Shown in pieces: positions 16,900-25,147 of a stretch of 64,000 bases of DNA. A program made the translations under genes and the position numbers. The notes beneath the pieces were generated by a model, which was given only the letters and a program-made list of their open reading frames with translations, had not been told where the DNA came from and did not search any database. The stretch's first letter is position 1. Each line of letters begins with the position of its first letter. This DNA comes from Vibrio campbellii CAIM 519 = NBRC 15631 = ATCC 25920 (lineage in GTDB: Bacteria > Pseudomonadota > Gammaproteobacteria > Enterobacterales > Vibrionaceae). The stretch spans positions 558,001 to 622,000 of the forward strand of contig NZ_CP015864.1 in the NCBI RefSeq assembly GCF_002163755.1, in the 5' to 3' direction.

Positions 16900-17768
16900 C
16901 CGTTTTCATCACCATATAATTTGTCGAAATGAACATACAGAATTGAGTTTACTCGTTCTATCCAGTCCAACACCTCAATAGGGTAGCCATCAATTCCAAT
17001 ATGCTCTAACCACAACTTATAAGGTCTGTTGCAAAAAGTTAAAGTCGTCGCCATATATCGAATATCTGGCGGATGGTAAAAAGGAAATGGATCGTATGTA
17101 TGATCTTCATTCCGAGCTAGGCACCAGTCCAATGAGTCATTCCACGATGCATGAATTGACTCAGACATCATCCCAAATGTGTAAGTATATTGTTTGGGGT
17201 CTTCAACCTCTTTGAATATTTCAAAGAAATTCTTACCTTGAAGCTTCCAGCGGTTTTTCTTCTGTGTAGAGAATGAATCGCGATCAAAGCCTTCAATATC
17301 GAGCTTATCCATCACGGATTGATAAATACGCTTCCCTGCTTTAGTCTCAAAAAAAGAATTACCATCATCGCACTCTCGAAGGATTCGTAAGCGATCTTTA
17401 TATGACACTTTCCTATAATCCTCTATAACTTCAGAATTTGACTTCAATAGAAAGCTAGCAGTAACCGCTGACTCAAGCAAAGGGCGCTCTAGCACACTAA
17501 TTATTTCAGCGTTCTCAACCTCATAATAACTAACGATTTCTTTCATTAACTTCCACACCTTTACCAGTAAACCGATAATAGGTGCATCATCCAAAGAGTA
17601 ACCTGAAGGGTTTCTTTCGATGTTTTTGACTCTCGTAAGACAGTCATATATTTCCGCAACATCTCGATAAAAGATCGTTGCAAGTTCATTGATGTCTTCT
17701 AAAGAACCTAATCTAGACGAAATAAAGCTAGGCTCGTATTTTTGTAAAATTGCCTCGAACTCTTCCAA
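16896..17768 (-). CDS. DUF5677-like cassette protein
   Basis: 290 residues, all-helical, no signal peptide. The pattern LERPLLESAVTASFLLKS followed by a helical body and SESIHASWNDSLDW resembles the DUF5677 family often seen in cassettes and accessory regions. TTG start with GAGG 6 bases upstream. The stop codon falls in the attC at 16899. The cassette's other boundary is CGTTAGCC near 17794-17801. Function unknown. Confidence 0.65.
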   Translation of the reverse strand: MEEFEAILQKYEPSFISSRLGSLEDINELATIFYRDVAEIYDCLTRVKNIERNPSGYSLDDAPIIGLLVKVWKLMKEIVSYYEVENAEIISVLERPLLESAVTASFLLKSNSEVIEDYRKVSYKDRLRILRECDDGNSFFETKAGKRIYQSVMDKLDIEGFDRDSFSTQKKNRWKLQGKNFFEIFKEVEDPKQYTYTFGMMSESIHASWNDSLDWCLARNEDHTYDPFPFYHPPDIRYMATTLTFCNRPYKLWLEHIGIDGYPIEVLDWIERVNSILYVHFDKLYGDENG

Positions 17769-17800
17769 AGACTACCTCGATAGTTATCAAAATGGCTAAC

Positions 17801-18345
17801 GCTTGTTATGCGGCTTTTAGCCTCATTTATCCGCACATTGTGCCGTTTTTTAGTAATCATCTCAATAGATAAACTTCTTAGTTTCAATAATATAAATTAA
17901 TTGCATAGATGTTTGGTTGCTTATTTGAGCCTAATCACGATTTCATCGAACCGTTGAGGTATGGTGGAATTTACCCCCGTAATACAGATACGGGGGTTTT
18001 GACCTCCCGCCGCTCGTCGCGCTCTCGTCCTAGTCCGTCCTCATTTGCTCCGCGCTCCCGTCGGTGTGACACCCAAAAAGCAGCATAAGCCTTGCTCGGC
18101 ACTCGCAAAGCTTTGTTGTTGATATTACGCAGGGTTCCGGTAGGTTAACGCGCCTTTGGTGTTGGCCGTCTCTGCAAGGCTGGTCTGGCAGGAAGGAGGG
18201 CGGCAGCATCCAAGTGTGTTTTGGCTGCTAACCGCGCCGATTTGATTGTTACGCTATGTTGAATTTTGTGAGCGGCTTGGTGCCTCGTCGTCGCTTCGCA
18301 ACTCCTTATATCTCGGTGACTCCCTTCGGTCGGGGCGATGCCCAC
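17801..18345. other. Gene-free region, candidate inovirus origin/intergenic region
   Basis: About 540 bases with no convincing gene. A collapsed attC-like motif TAACAAGCGTTAGCC (minus strand) lies near 17794-17808. A perfect 9-bp hairpin with ACCCCCGTA (17973-17981) and TACGGGGGT (17989-17997) is followed by T4. From 18000 to about 18345 the DNA is GC-rich and hairpin-prone, unlike the AT-rich cassette DNA before it. Filamentous phages keep their replication origins in such an intergenic region, so this is the likely place. The origin role is inference. Confidence 0.4.
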
Positions 18346-18591
18346 TTATTCTGCCAGTTCTCGTAGGCCATCCAGCGCACTCACATAGTCACTTATCGCT
18401 TCAGTGTGCTGATAGAGCTCATCTCTAAGCTGTTTGTTCTTCTTACATTCTGCTAGGTATAGCTCTTTGTACCTAAGCGCATCATAGCCACCTTTGAGCA
18501 ACGCTTTACTCATTGTTGACGTGCCAGTTTGTTCTTTGAGTTGTGAGAGCATTTCGGAGTGTTCTTGTGTATCTCTAATGGTAATTGCCAT
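18346..18591 (-). CDS. Small phage protein with ribbon-helix-helix-like start and coiled coil
   Basis: About 81 residues from the ATG at 18591; an adjacent ATG at 18594 is also possible, and AAGGAAA precedes both. MAITIRDTQEHSEML then QTGTSTMSKALLKGGYDALRY looks like a ribbon-helix-helix DNA-binding domain. The rest (ELYLAECKKNKQLRDELYQH) is a probable coiled coil. It is the last gene of the phage minus-strand cluster. Probably a phage regulator. Confidence 0.55.
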   Translation of the reverse strand: MAITIRDTQEHSEMLSQLKEQTGTSTMSKALLKGGYDALRYKELYLAECKKNKQLRDELYQHTEAISDYVSALDGLRELAE

Positions 18592-18688
18592 CATTTTTCC
18601 TTGCTGCAGCTGGTTCCCTGGTTCGGTTACGATTGCAAAATGTCATGATTAATCCTGGTACCGGTTCGTATTTTGATAGCAAATGAAC

Positions 18689-18844
18689 TTACCCATATAT
18701 GGCCTTGCTCATTGCTATCTCAAGCCTCAGCACAAATAGCCTTCGTTCTTGGTACTGTGTGATTGTGGGCGGGCCAACGAGAGCGAACGCCCCAAACGGT
18801 GAGTTGTAGACCGCACGCTTAAATCCTTCTGGTGATATGTTCAT
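18689..18844 (-). CDS. Small phage protein (51 residues)
   Basis: The ATG at 18844 overlaps the stop of the preceding gene as ATGA, a strong sign of coupled translation, and AAGGAAAAAGG precedes it. The protein begins MNISPEGFKRAVYNSPFGAF. It has no clear membrane helix. Function unknown. Too short for most automatic calls. Confidence 0.5.
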   Translation of the reverse strand: MNISPEGFKRAVYNSPFGAFALVGPPTITQYQERRLFVLRLEIAMSKAIYG

Positions 18845-18999
18845 TGTCCTTTTTCCTTATTAAGATAATCAGACAGCATTCGAACACCGCTGCGAAAGAG
18901 ATCGTAAACAATGATAGTGATGATCGCGTTCATCATTGAGAGGTGGTCGAACAGCTCGATGATTTCGACCAACTGCCCATGTGTTACATATTCATTCAT
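18841..18999 (-). CDS. Small phage protein with one hydrophobic segment
   Basis: 52 residues from the ATG at 18999, with GGAGAG upstream. A single hydrophobic stretch (MMNAIITIIVYDLF) suggests a membrane-linked protein. It follows the Zot-like gene by 42 bases and overlaps the next small gene by ATGA. Function unknown; possibly an assembly accessory. Confidence 0.5.
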   Translation of the reverse strand: MNEYVTHGQLVEIIELFDHLSMMNAIITIIVYDLFRSGVRMLSDYLNKEKGQ

Positions 19000-19041
19000 A
19001 AATTTTACTCTCCGAAAAGTACTACTTGTGGCCACTAGTGG

Positions 19042-20454
19042 CTAAAGCAAATATGAGTTGTCCGTGATTGCCTTAGCCTTTTCAGCGCCAACCTGAACGA
19101 TGTCGGTATACGCTTCCTTTTGTGGTAGGGCGTTTGGCTCACAAGTGAGCAAAGACTGTAGTTCGCCTCTCTTTAGAACCATCAGGCAGTAATCGAGGAC
19201 TTCAAATTGGACATCGATGGCTTTTAGGTAGTTTGCATTGATTGAGTAGGTGCCCGTTGTGGTGTAAGCGTTGATGACAATATCGGTTCTCTTATCAGTG
19301 TAAGGCTTACCCTTGACGTAATAACGCTTTTTAGAGGTATGAAAACCAGAGATATAGGCTCGTTCAAGCCCCTGAAAATAGAGAACGTCAGTTATAGGAA
19401 CAAAAGGATCACCGCCTTGCTGATGAAGCGTAGAGCCAGTCCCACCATTAGATAAAACAGGATCCCCTTGAGAACCCTGCGAAGCTTGCTCAGAGTGAAC
19501 AGGTTCCACAGTTTGCACCACATCAGCCGTTTGAGATTCGACTGTTGAAGTCTGACTTTCATCTTTAATAAGAAGATCCAAAACGCCATAAATAACATAC
19601 CCCACAGATAAAACGATAAAGAGACAAACAAACAGAAACTTAGGAGAGCGGAAAAGTGTATTCATGCCGCCTGATTTAGTGATGGCACCTGTCCCCGTAG
19701 ACTTGTAAAGCAGGTGTGCCTCAATTGGGACTTTTTCAGTGAATAGACCAGGGTCTTTTTTAATTGGAATGACCGGCTTAGTGACATTGGTAGGGTGCTG
19801 ATATATATAGGGCTTTCTTTTAGCAAAAAACATCTTGTCACGATTCTTATGAAAGAATGCTTGCTCTGCACATGCTTTGATTGAGCTGTCTATCTGTTGC
19901 CAATCTGGTGACAAAAGTTCAATGTCCCAGTTGTACTTACGATGGCGCATAAAGCCCTCATTGTAAGTCAATGGGTAGATAATCCGGCCATTTTCATCGT
20001 ATTCAGCACAGCCCAAGTCATCTATCTCAGACTCTTTCAGTGTCTCCAAATTAACGGGAACGTGCCGAGAGTCAAAGAACTCTTGATACCAGTCAGGTAG
20101 ATGATCTAGAAAGTCCGAAAGAGGGCGCTGTTTAATCTTACGGCCATCGAACCCAACGTTCTTGGAGAAGATGTCCTGACATTCATCGATAACAACAAGT
20201 GCATTCAGAGGACACCAACAGAAAAAGTGCTGCCATAAGTCGATGCCGACTTCAGAACGCGAAAAGATGCGGATTAACTTGGTCGTGGATGGAAACTTAA
20301 TATTGAGCCGCTCCTCGATGATATGGAGAGGCTGCATCCCTTCAAGATTCGTCACAACAACGCGACCCGCTTTCAATGCAGGAAGAATTGTAAACCAAGC
20401 AGTATACGCTGATTTATACGAGCCGTTGCCACCCGTGCGAATAGTAATAGCCAT
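19042..20454 (-). CDS. zot: Zot-type phage assembly ATPase (gene I product)
   Basis: 470 residues from the ATG at 20454; the upstream gene's TAA shares a base with it. The N-terminus has the Walker A variant TGGNGSYKSAY and Walker B VVIDECQDIF. One membrane helix (about residues 278-300, FLFVCLFIVLSVGYVIYG) divides the cytoplasmic ATPase from a C-terminal periplasmic part. This is the pI/Zot family that exports filamentous phage through the envelope; the CTX-phi member gave the name zonula occludens toxin. A toxin role here is not implied. Confidence 0.88.
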   Translation of the reverse strand: MAITIRTGGNGSYKSAYTAWFTILPALKAGRVVVTNLEGMQPLHIIEERLNIKFPSTTKLIRIFSRSEVGIDLWQHFFCWCPLNALVVIDECQDIFSKNVGFDGRKIKQRPLSDFLDHLPDWYQEFFDSRHVPVNLETLKESEIDDLGCAEYDENGRIIYPLTYNEGFMRHRKYNWDIELLSPDWQQIDSSIKACAEQAFFHKNRDKMFFAKRKPYIYQHPTNVTKPVIPIKKDPGLFTEKVPIEAHLLYKSTGTGAITKSGGMNTLFRSPKFLFVCLFIVLSVGYVIYGVLDLLIKDESQTSTVESQTADVVQTVEPVHSEQASQGSQGDPVLSNGGTGSTLHQQGGDPFVPITDVLYFQGLERAYISGFHTSKKRYYVKGKPYTDKRTDIVINAYTTTGTYSINANYLKAIDVQFEVLDYCLMVLKRGELQSLLTCEPNALPQKEAYTDIVQVGAEKAKAITDNSYLL

Positions 20455-20786
20455 TATCGAGACATCCTCATCACCATAGCCGTAGTGGCACAATTGACAT
20501 AAAGCGAAAAGCCTTGAGGGACTTTGTAAAGGGTAAACCAGTAACGAATTTCAGATGGAAGCTTGTTAAACAGCTCAACAAATAAAGTAGCGAAACCAAT
20601 TTCTTCAAGTAGAGTTTTTGCAACGAGAAAGCTGATCTTCACAAAATAAAGTGATGCACTTAATTTTGCTTTAATCCACCAAACTTCAAGCCAAACAAAA
20701 AAATCATCGAAAAACGAAGGAAGAGCTTCAAAGTAGCCAAGGACAGTTGCGCCCACGTTCGCCATGTAATCAAAAAATTCAATCAT
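20454..20786 (-). CDS. Inovirus minor coat protein (pVI-like)
   Basis: 110 residues, hydrophobic, with membrane-type stretches near 10-35, 45-60 and the C-terminus. It sits between the adsorption protein and the Zot gene, exactly where gene VI lies in Ff-type phages and where f237-like phages have a protein of about 104 residues. Joined to its neighbours by a 2-base gap and a 1-base overlap. Structural role inferred from position and size. Confidence 0.72.
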   Translation of the reverse strand: MIEFFDYMANVGATVLGYFEALPSFFDDFFVWLEVWWIKAKLSASLYFVKISFLVAKTLLEEIGFATLFVELFNKLPSEIRYWFTLYKVPQGFSLYVNCATTAMVMRMSR

Positions 20787-20788
20787 CG

Positions 20789-22228
20789 TTAAACCCTCAT
20801 AATCTCTTTGATACCAGCAATACCAAACACAAAGAGGACAACAGCCGCGATGATCGAGGCGTTGTCCCTCATCGAAATAAAGACTTGATTAGTTGCAGTC
20901 ACGGCGTGGCCATGCCAGTTAAGAGCCAAATCGTGAGAATTAAAATCACCAGAGGAAACACCAGAAGTGAAGTTGAAATATGACTTCATACTACGAAGCT
21001 CAGCCTCATAGTCTGACTTCAAAGATTCAACCTCCGAACGTAATCGAGAAAGATCACCTGATTCGTACAAACGTTGGGGATTAACAGCAACAGGATCGAC
21101 TTTTAGAGCATCCTTCAAACCTTCTAAAGACTCGTTTAAACGATCAAACCCCCCCTTTAAAAGCCCATTGATGGACTTCAATAATCCATTCGTTTTGTTG
21201 CCAAGTTCAGTTAAGACAGAAGTCTGTGAGTTAACAGCAGAAGCAGTATGGTTAGCACCATCGACGACGGATTTAGTATTGAGATCCAAAGAAGACTTAA
21301 GAGATCCTAACGCCTCCAAAGAAGTTTTGTGGTTGCTGTTCAAATCATTGTTGATTTGAGTTAGCTGTTTGTTCATATCCTTGTTAAGCGCTTTGATTGC
21401 CTTATTAGCGTCACTTTCATCATCAACAGGCGGTTCGGGGATGTCAGAATTACCAGAGCCATCAGAATCACCGGAGCCGCCAGTATCAGGAAAGTCAGGG
21501 AATTCAGGATCTTCTAAATCGTCGTCAGGCGTTGGGGGCTCAATGTCATCATCGTCGTTCTGACAGTGAGGCGCGTCACTATTAAAAATAGTGCACGGTT
21601 CTGGCGGTTTTTCATCGCAATAGTTATTGCTTTCATTGCAGCACTTGCCCACAGAATCAACCCAGTCTGGAGAGGTGGAGTCACATTGGTCAGGTTCGGG
21701 GTCATCGTCCATGCAAGCAGGCCAATCATCGGAATCAGGATTACAAGGTTGGTCAGGAAGTTCACAATCAGCATCAAAAGACTGGGTATTGTTGTCACAG
21801 AAAATTTTTGGTGTACCACCTTTGGCAGTACATGAGTCATGATACTGACTCATTGCATCAATCGTTGATTGTTCCTCACAGAAAGGCGTTGGCGGTGGAG
21901 CACATTGCCCATTTTCATCTAGGATTTCACCATCAGGACAAAAAACAGTTGTTTTTTTCCATGTTTCACAATACTCAGCACCGTGATCTTTCATTTTACC
22001 GCAAAGCTGACCACCATCAATCTTACCATCATAAAGTGGCTTATAAGTGGAACCTACACATTGAGTACCAGTAAGGAATCTTGCTAATAAAGAATCTAAT
22101 GAACTAGTAGGAAGACTAGAACCGCCACAATTATAACCAAGATAATATTGTTCATAGCTATTAGAGGCAGAGGCAGAAAGTGGCAAATACAAAAGACTAG
22201 CCAACAAAAAAAAAGTGAAATTTCTCAT
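20789..22228 (-). CDS. Inovirus adsorption protein (pIII-like)
   Basis: 479 residues from the ATG at 22228, which starts a clean signal peptide (MRNFTFFLLASLLYLPLSASA). The frame could extend to 22315, but that part overlaps another gene. The N-terminal ~200 residues are Cys-rich; a Pro/Asp/Ser/Gly linker follows (about 240-300). Next is a helical part (about 300-430) and a C-terminal membrane anchor (about 455-475). This is the layout of pIII-type receptor-binding proteins. It follows a mid-operon terminator, as in Ff phages. Confidence 0.8.
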   Translation of the reverse strand: MRNFTFFLLASLLYLPLSASASNSYEQYYLGYNCGGSSLPTSSLDSLLARFLTGTQCVGSTYKPLYDGKIDGGQLCGKMKDHGAEYCETWKKTTVFCPDGEILDENGQCAPPPTPFCEEQSTIDAMSQYHDSCTAKGGTPKIFCDNNTQSFDADCELPDQPCNPDSDDWPACMDDDPEPDQCDSTSPDWVDSVGKCCNESNNYCDEKPPEPCTIFNSDAPHCQNDDDDIEPPTPDDDLEDPEFPDFPDTGGSGDSDGSGNSDIPEPPVDDESDANKAIKALNKDMNKQLTQINNDLNSNHKTSLEALGSLKSSLDLNTKSVVDGANHTASAVNSQTSVLTELGNKTNGLLKSINGLLKGGFDRLNESLEGLKDALKVDPVAVNPQRLYESGDLSRLRSEVESLKSDYEAELRSMKSYFNFTSGVSSGDFNSHDLALNWHGHAVTATNQVFISMRDNASIIAAVVLFVFGIAGIKEIMRV

Positions 22229-22240
22229 AAATAACTCTAT

Positions 22241-22265
22241 AAAAAACGCCTCTCTAGGAGGCGTT
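22241..22265 (-). terminator. Mid-operon terminator after the major coat gene
   Basis: On the minus strand AACGCCTC pairs with GAGGCGTT (22258-22265 with 22245-22252), followed by T6. Ff phages have a terminator at the same place, between genes VIII and III, to make coat protein in excess. Confidence 0.82.
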
Positions 22266-22352
22266 GATACCAGACTTGAAACCACCGATAAAAGCAGAAG
22301 TGTGAGCGATGGCAAAAAGTAAAGTTAATATGGAGGTCAAAGTCTCCTGCAT
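22254..22352 (-). CDS. Tiny hydrophobic phage coat-like protein (32 residues)
   Basis: The ATG at 22352 is 2 bases past the coat-gene stop, so translation is probably coupled. MQETLTSILTLLFAIAHTSA then FIGGFKSGINAS: one membrane-length segment, like the 32-33 residue pVII/pIX end-cap proteins of Ff phages. The TAG falls in the loop of the terminator hairpin. Role inferred from size and position. Confidence 0.55.
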   Translation of the reverse strand: MQETLTSILTLLFAIAHTSAFIGGFKSGINAS

Positions 22353-22354
22353 AA

Positions 22355-22567
22355 TTAAGAACGCATAGTGCCTTTAATCATGTAAAGACCGAAACCAATA
22401 GCAGCCATGGAAAGGATGCCAACGACAACTAACGTGTAGTTAGATTGCCCTTGAGAAACCGCTTCATTGATTTTTGTTGTTACCGCCGAGCCGTCAGCAA
22501 AAGCAGAGCTAGAAACGACAGTTAAAACAGAAACTTTAGCTGCGTTTTTAAGTGTGTTCTTCAACAT
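22355..22567 (-). CDS. Inovirus major coat protein (pVIII-like)
   Basis: 70 residues. Signal peptide to about residue 24 (SSAFA-DGS). The mature 46-residue protein has an acidic/polar start, one membrane helix (YTLVVVGILSMAAIGFGLYM) and a basic tail (KGTMRS), the standard layout of filamentous phage major coat. Followed by the 32-residue gene and a terminator. Confidence 0.88.
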   Translation of the reverse strand: MLKNTLKNAAKVSVLTVVSSSAFADGSAVTTKINEAVSQGQSNYTLVVVGILSMAAIGFGLYMIKGTMRS

Positions 22568-22590
22568 AGTTATATCTCCAAATGAGTAAG

Positions 22591-22836
22591 TTAGGCTCTA
22601 CCGAGCCCTTTAAGGATCCGTCCGAGCACATGCCCAGACACGAATGAAAGCAGCAAATAACCCGTGATTTCGGTAAAAAATGCCGCATCAATATCGAAGT
22701 TCAAATCTTTGCCCAAGCTCATGCGTTTGACTTCGTCATTGCTGAGAATGAGAAAGGTGCAGTTATCCAAAGGCTCATAAGGCAAAGCCTTAATGTCACC
22801 ATTGGTAAGAACCTGAGCACAGACTGAAACTGTCAT
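22591..22836 (-). CDS. Inovirus small protein upstream of the coat gene
   Basis: 81 residues, the same size as the matching gene of f237-type phages. Soluble, acidic first half (DNCTFLILSNDEVKRM), then a C-terminal hydrophobic helix (FTEITGYLLLSFVSGHVLG). Likely a minor coat or membrane-assembly protein. No motif. It lies between the ssDNA-binding protein and the coat gene in one transcript. Confidence 0.62.
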   Translation of the reverse strand: MTVSVCAQVLTNGDIKALPYEPLDNCTFLILSNDEVKRMSLGKDLNFDIDAAFFTEITGYLLLSFVSGHVLGRILKGLGRA

Positions 22837-22845
22837 AAGTTGTTG

Positions 22846-23202
22846 TTAACCTTGAGCCTTCATTGAAGCTTCGAAGTGCTTCTTAATTTCTGCATCAACA
22901 GGGATGAGTGCTGTCACGATGGCACCCGCCAATGGATCTTCTGGATTGATTTCAAGTTGTAGCTGGTACTCACGACGAGGAACCAGAGCACCAGTGCGCT
23001 CAAGGAGCAGGGCGTAACTGTGTTCAATCATTAAAGGTTGATCCCATTGCGGGTTAACGTCGCCAGATTCGCCGATGGTGCGGCGCTTGAATTTCTCCGA
23101 GTTAATTTCACGTAGTGGACGTGAGATGTTCAGTTGCGCACTGTCACCACGTGCCGAGTTCCAAGTGATGTCCATGCCTAGGACAAAAACAGATTTAGCC
23201 AT
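22846..23202 (-). CDS. Inovirus ssDNA-binding protein (pV/RstB-like position)
   Basis: 118 residues (117 in f237), no signal peptide. Beta-rich sequence, beginning MAKSVFVLGMDITWNSARGD. Directly downstream of rep (3-base gap), as for single-stranded DNA-binding proteins that coat the genome before packaging. Call rests on position and size rather than a motif. Confidence 0.62.
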   Translation of the reverse strand: MAKSVFVLGMDITWNSARGDSAQLNISRPLREINSEKFKRRTIGESGDVNPQWDQPLMIEHSYALLLERTGALVPRREYQLQLEINPEDPLAGAIVTALIPVDAEIKKHFEASMKAQG

Positions 23203-23205
23203 TTG

Positions 23206-24351
23206 TTAGGTCTCCAATATGTGAGTCACCAACTTGCCGTAGGTATCGGGGAAGGTGAATTTGGTTCCATCACGGACGAGCGAGCCGACAACGGTTTCAA
23301 TGTCGCCCTCATGGAATTCGATTAAAGAGTTCAGGATTTTCCCGTACTGGCGACGCATCCAGTGAGCCGAAGCCAACAGGTCGAGCGCCGCACGTTTAGT
23401 CGGGACAGGTTTTGTATTGAATTGTTTTGCAGTAGAAATCGACGCTGCGAAGTCGTTGATGGCCGCGAACGCGCCAGCAGGATTCAACAGCACATCGATG
23501 TTCCATTTTTTTAGTTCGACTTCTGAGCGATACCAAACCAAACCCGTGTTCGCGAGTTTCTGCTCAAGAGCCTTGTTGTAGATACGCCAGTAGATACGAG
23601 AAGTGCGAGAGCCGACAGAGTATTGCTCTTTGGTGTAATCAGGACGGCCATCACGAAAGCCCGCAATCGTATGGTCAACATGCAGAACTGGATTACGGCC
23701 ACGCTCAGCTGTACGGAAAGCATCATCATTCCAAGCCTTGCGCGCGTATTCACAATCAAAGATACCGTCGTAATCATCGTAAGCGAGATCGACACGCGCG
23801 AGCGTTTGAACACCAAGAACGTTTGCCAGCCAATCATGCAGCGACCAAGGCGCGCGACGGGCAAACACATGCTTACAACCAGTGCCATTAATTTGGAAAT
23901 GCACCGTGTCATTGTTGCCACCAATACCCACGAAACCACAGAAGTCTTCACCGTCTGGTGAGGTCAACTTCATAGATTCAGAATAGAACTGAAAGCCAAG
24001 ACCACGAGGTGCAGAAAGCGACAAGCCAAGCACCTGATTGGTGAAGATGCGCAGGCAATCTTCTAGGTAATTGCGGTAACAGATATCAAAGGCGTTGTTG
24101 TACGCTTCAATCTCTTCAGCAGTGCCTGCGATGGTCGCATTAAACTGAGGTGGAGCAGGGAATTTGGGTGCTTTACAGTTACGTTGTAACAGTGATTTAG
24201 GTGCTAAACCTTTGTATTCCTCATGCTTGTGCAGACGTTGAATCGCGTTGTGACAATGGCGTAAGTCCTTGACTGCAAATGTAAAACATAGGTAGTCAAT
24301 ATGAACAGACTGCTCATCGAATTTCTTAAGGATGTTAGTTGCAGTAGTCAT
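23206..24351 (-). CDS. Inovirus replication initiation protein (Rep_trans / RstA type)
   Basis: 381 residues. Family features: GLGFQFYSESMKL, LARVDLAYDDYDG (acidic catalytic-type patch), GSRTSRIYWRIYNKALE and WYRSEVELKKW, as in RstA of CTX-phi and the f237 replication protein. It nicks the replicative form to start rolling-circle copying. Its 5' end overlaps the preceding 71-residue gene by 17 bases. Confidence 0.87.
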   Translation of the reverse strand: MTTATNILKKFDEQSVHIDYLCFTFAVKDLRHCHNAIQRLHKHEEYKGLAPKSLLQRNCKAPKFPAPPQFNATIAGTAEEIEAYNNAFDICYRNYLEDCLRIFTNQVLGLSLSAPRGLGFQFYSESMKLTSPDGEDFCGFVGIGGNNDTVHFQINGTGCKHVFARRAPWSLHDWLANVLGVQTLARVDLAYDDYDGIFDCEYARKAWNDDAFRTAERGRNPVLHVDHTIAGFRDGRPDYTKEQYSVGSRTSRIYWRIYNKALEQKLANTGLVWYRSEVELKKWNIDVLLNPAGAFAAINDFAASISTAKQFNTKPVPTKRAALDLLASAHWMRRQYGKILNSLIEFHEGDIETVVGSLVRDGTKFTFPDTYGKLVTHILET

Positions 24352-24550
24352 CGAAGACCCCTAAATCAACGCGTTCTTGGTAAGTGGTGTTGGTGATAGA
24401 TACCAACTCGTAAGAGACAAATTCAGACGAAGCCCAAGATTCAAGATGAGACATAGACTTAAGCAAATCCCATTCTTCACAGCCTTTGACCAACACAGAA
24501 ACCGTGTAATCAGGCAACAAATCGTAATAGATGGTTTGGGCTTCGTTCAT
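24335..24550 (-). CDS. Small phage protein upstream of rep
   Basis: 71 residues, acidic, no membrane segment (MNEAQTIYYDLLPDYTVSVL). It overlaps rep by 17 bases and follows the next gene by 3 bases, so it belongs to the replication operon. Unknown role. Confidence 0.55.
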   Translation of the reverse strand: MNEAQTIYYDLLPDYTVSVLVKGCEEWDLLKSMSHLESWASSEFVSYELVSITNTTYQERVDLGVFDDYCN

Positions 24551-24553
24551 GGG

Positions 24554-24955
24554 TTATGCCTCTGAGTTAGACTCAGTTACGGCGTCACGCTTTACTGCAA
24601 GTTGCTCCTCAATCTCAAAGGCGCGAATAACAGCATCACTGACAGGCATTGAGAAAAGTTCACAGATTGATGCATAGGCATGCTGACAGGCTACAGATAG
24701 AAAAATTTGACGGTTGTCTACATCTCGAAGGACTACCCAAACTTCACCGTGTTGGTCAATTTCAATAACATGCTCAAGTTGACTCGGTAACACATACGTT
24801 TCTTGTGAGTAGTGAACACCGATATCACAAAATGAAATTCGGATTCTATAGGCGTTTTGATTACCAAAATGAGTAAGACGAAGATTTCCGAAATCTATAG
24901 AACGTATTGAAGGGTTATGAGGATTAACCTCGATTAAGCTAGAGAATTTTGACAT
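24554..24955 (-). CDS. First gene of the phage minus-strand operon, function unknown
   Basis: About 133 residues from the ATG at 24955 (AAGGTGG upstream); a GTG at 24964 overlaps that site and is less likely. No motif recognised. Mixed strand/helix, with a central VVLRDVDNRQIFLSVACQHA. It is the first gene transcribed from the operator region at 25040-25147, so an early or regulatory role is possible. Confidence 0.52.
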   Translation of the reverse strand: MSKFSSLIEVNPHNPSIRSIDFGNLRLTHFGNQNAYRIRISFCDIGVHYSQETYVLPSQLEHVIEIDQHGEVWVVLRDVDNRQIFLSVACQHAYASICELFSMPVSDAVIRAFEIEEQLAVKRDAVTESNSEA

Positions 24956-25039
24956 AGAAACCACCTTGACTAGTTAGGAGTGACCACCGAGGCCAGACGA
25001 AAGCGTCAAGGGCAAACGCCCAAACCAAGGTGGTCTAAA

Positions 25040-25147
25040 ATTAAGGACTGAAGTACATGAGTCCTGATTTGTGTGGACTATAAGACACAAAAATCAGGAC
25101 TGTAAAGCCCGCTTTTTGTGGACTGTGGGTATACAATAATCAGGACT
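25040..25147. promoter_or_regulatory. Repeated operator in the divergent phage control region
   Basis: Three full copies of one element: GTCCTGATT (25061-25069, inverted), AATCAGGAC (25092-25100) and AATCAGGAC (25138-25146). Weaker TTAAGGACTG at 25041 and TTGTGGACTG-type copies near 25072 and 25116. The first two form a long inverted repeat around TGTG/CACA. The region lies between the leftward replication operon and the rightward repressor gene, so these are probable repressor sites controlling both promoters. Confidence 0.7.

Noticed and set aside
18145..18345. 66-residue frame on the minus strand starting right after the small RHH-like gene
   Set aside because: Low-complexity, Arg/Ala-rich translation with no ribosome site, inside a GC-rich hairpin-prone region; more likely phage intergenic DNA.
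19042..20454. Zot-like gene as a true enterotoxin
   Set aside because: All Ff-type inoviruses need this ATPase for assembly; sequence alone gives no proof of toxin activity.
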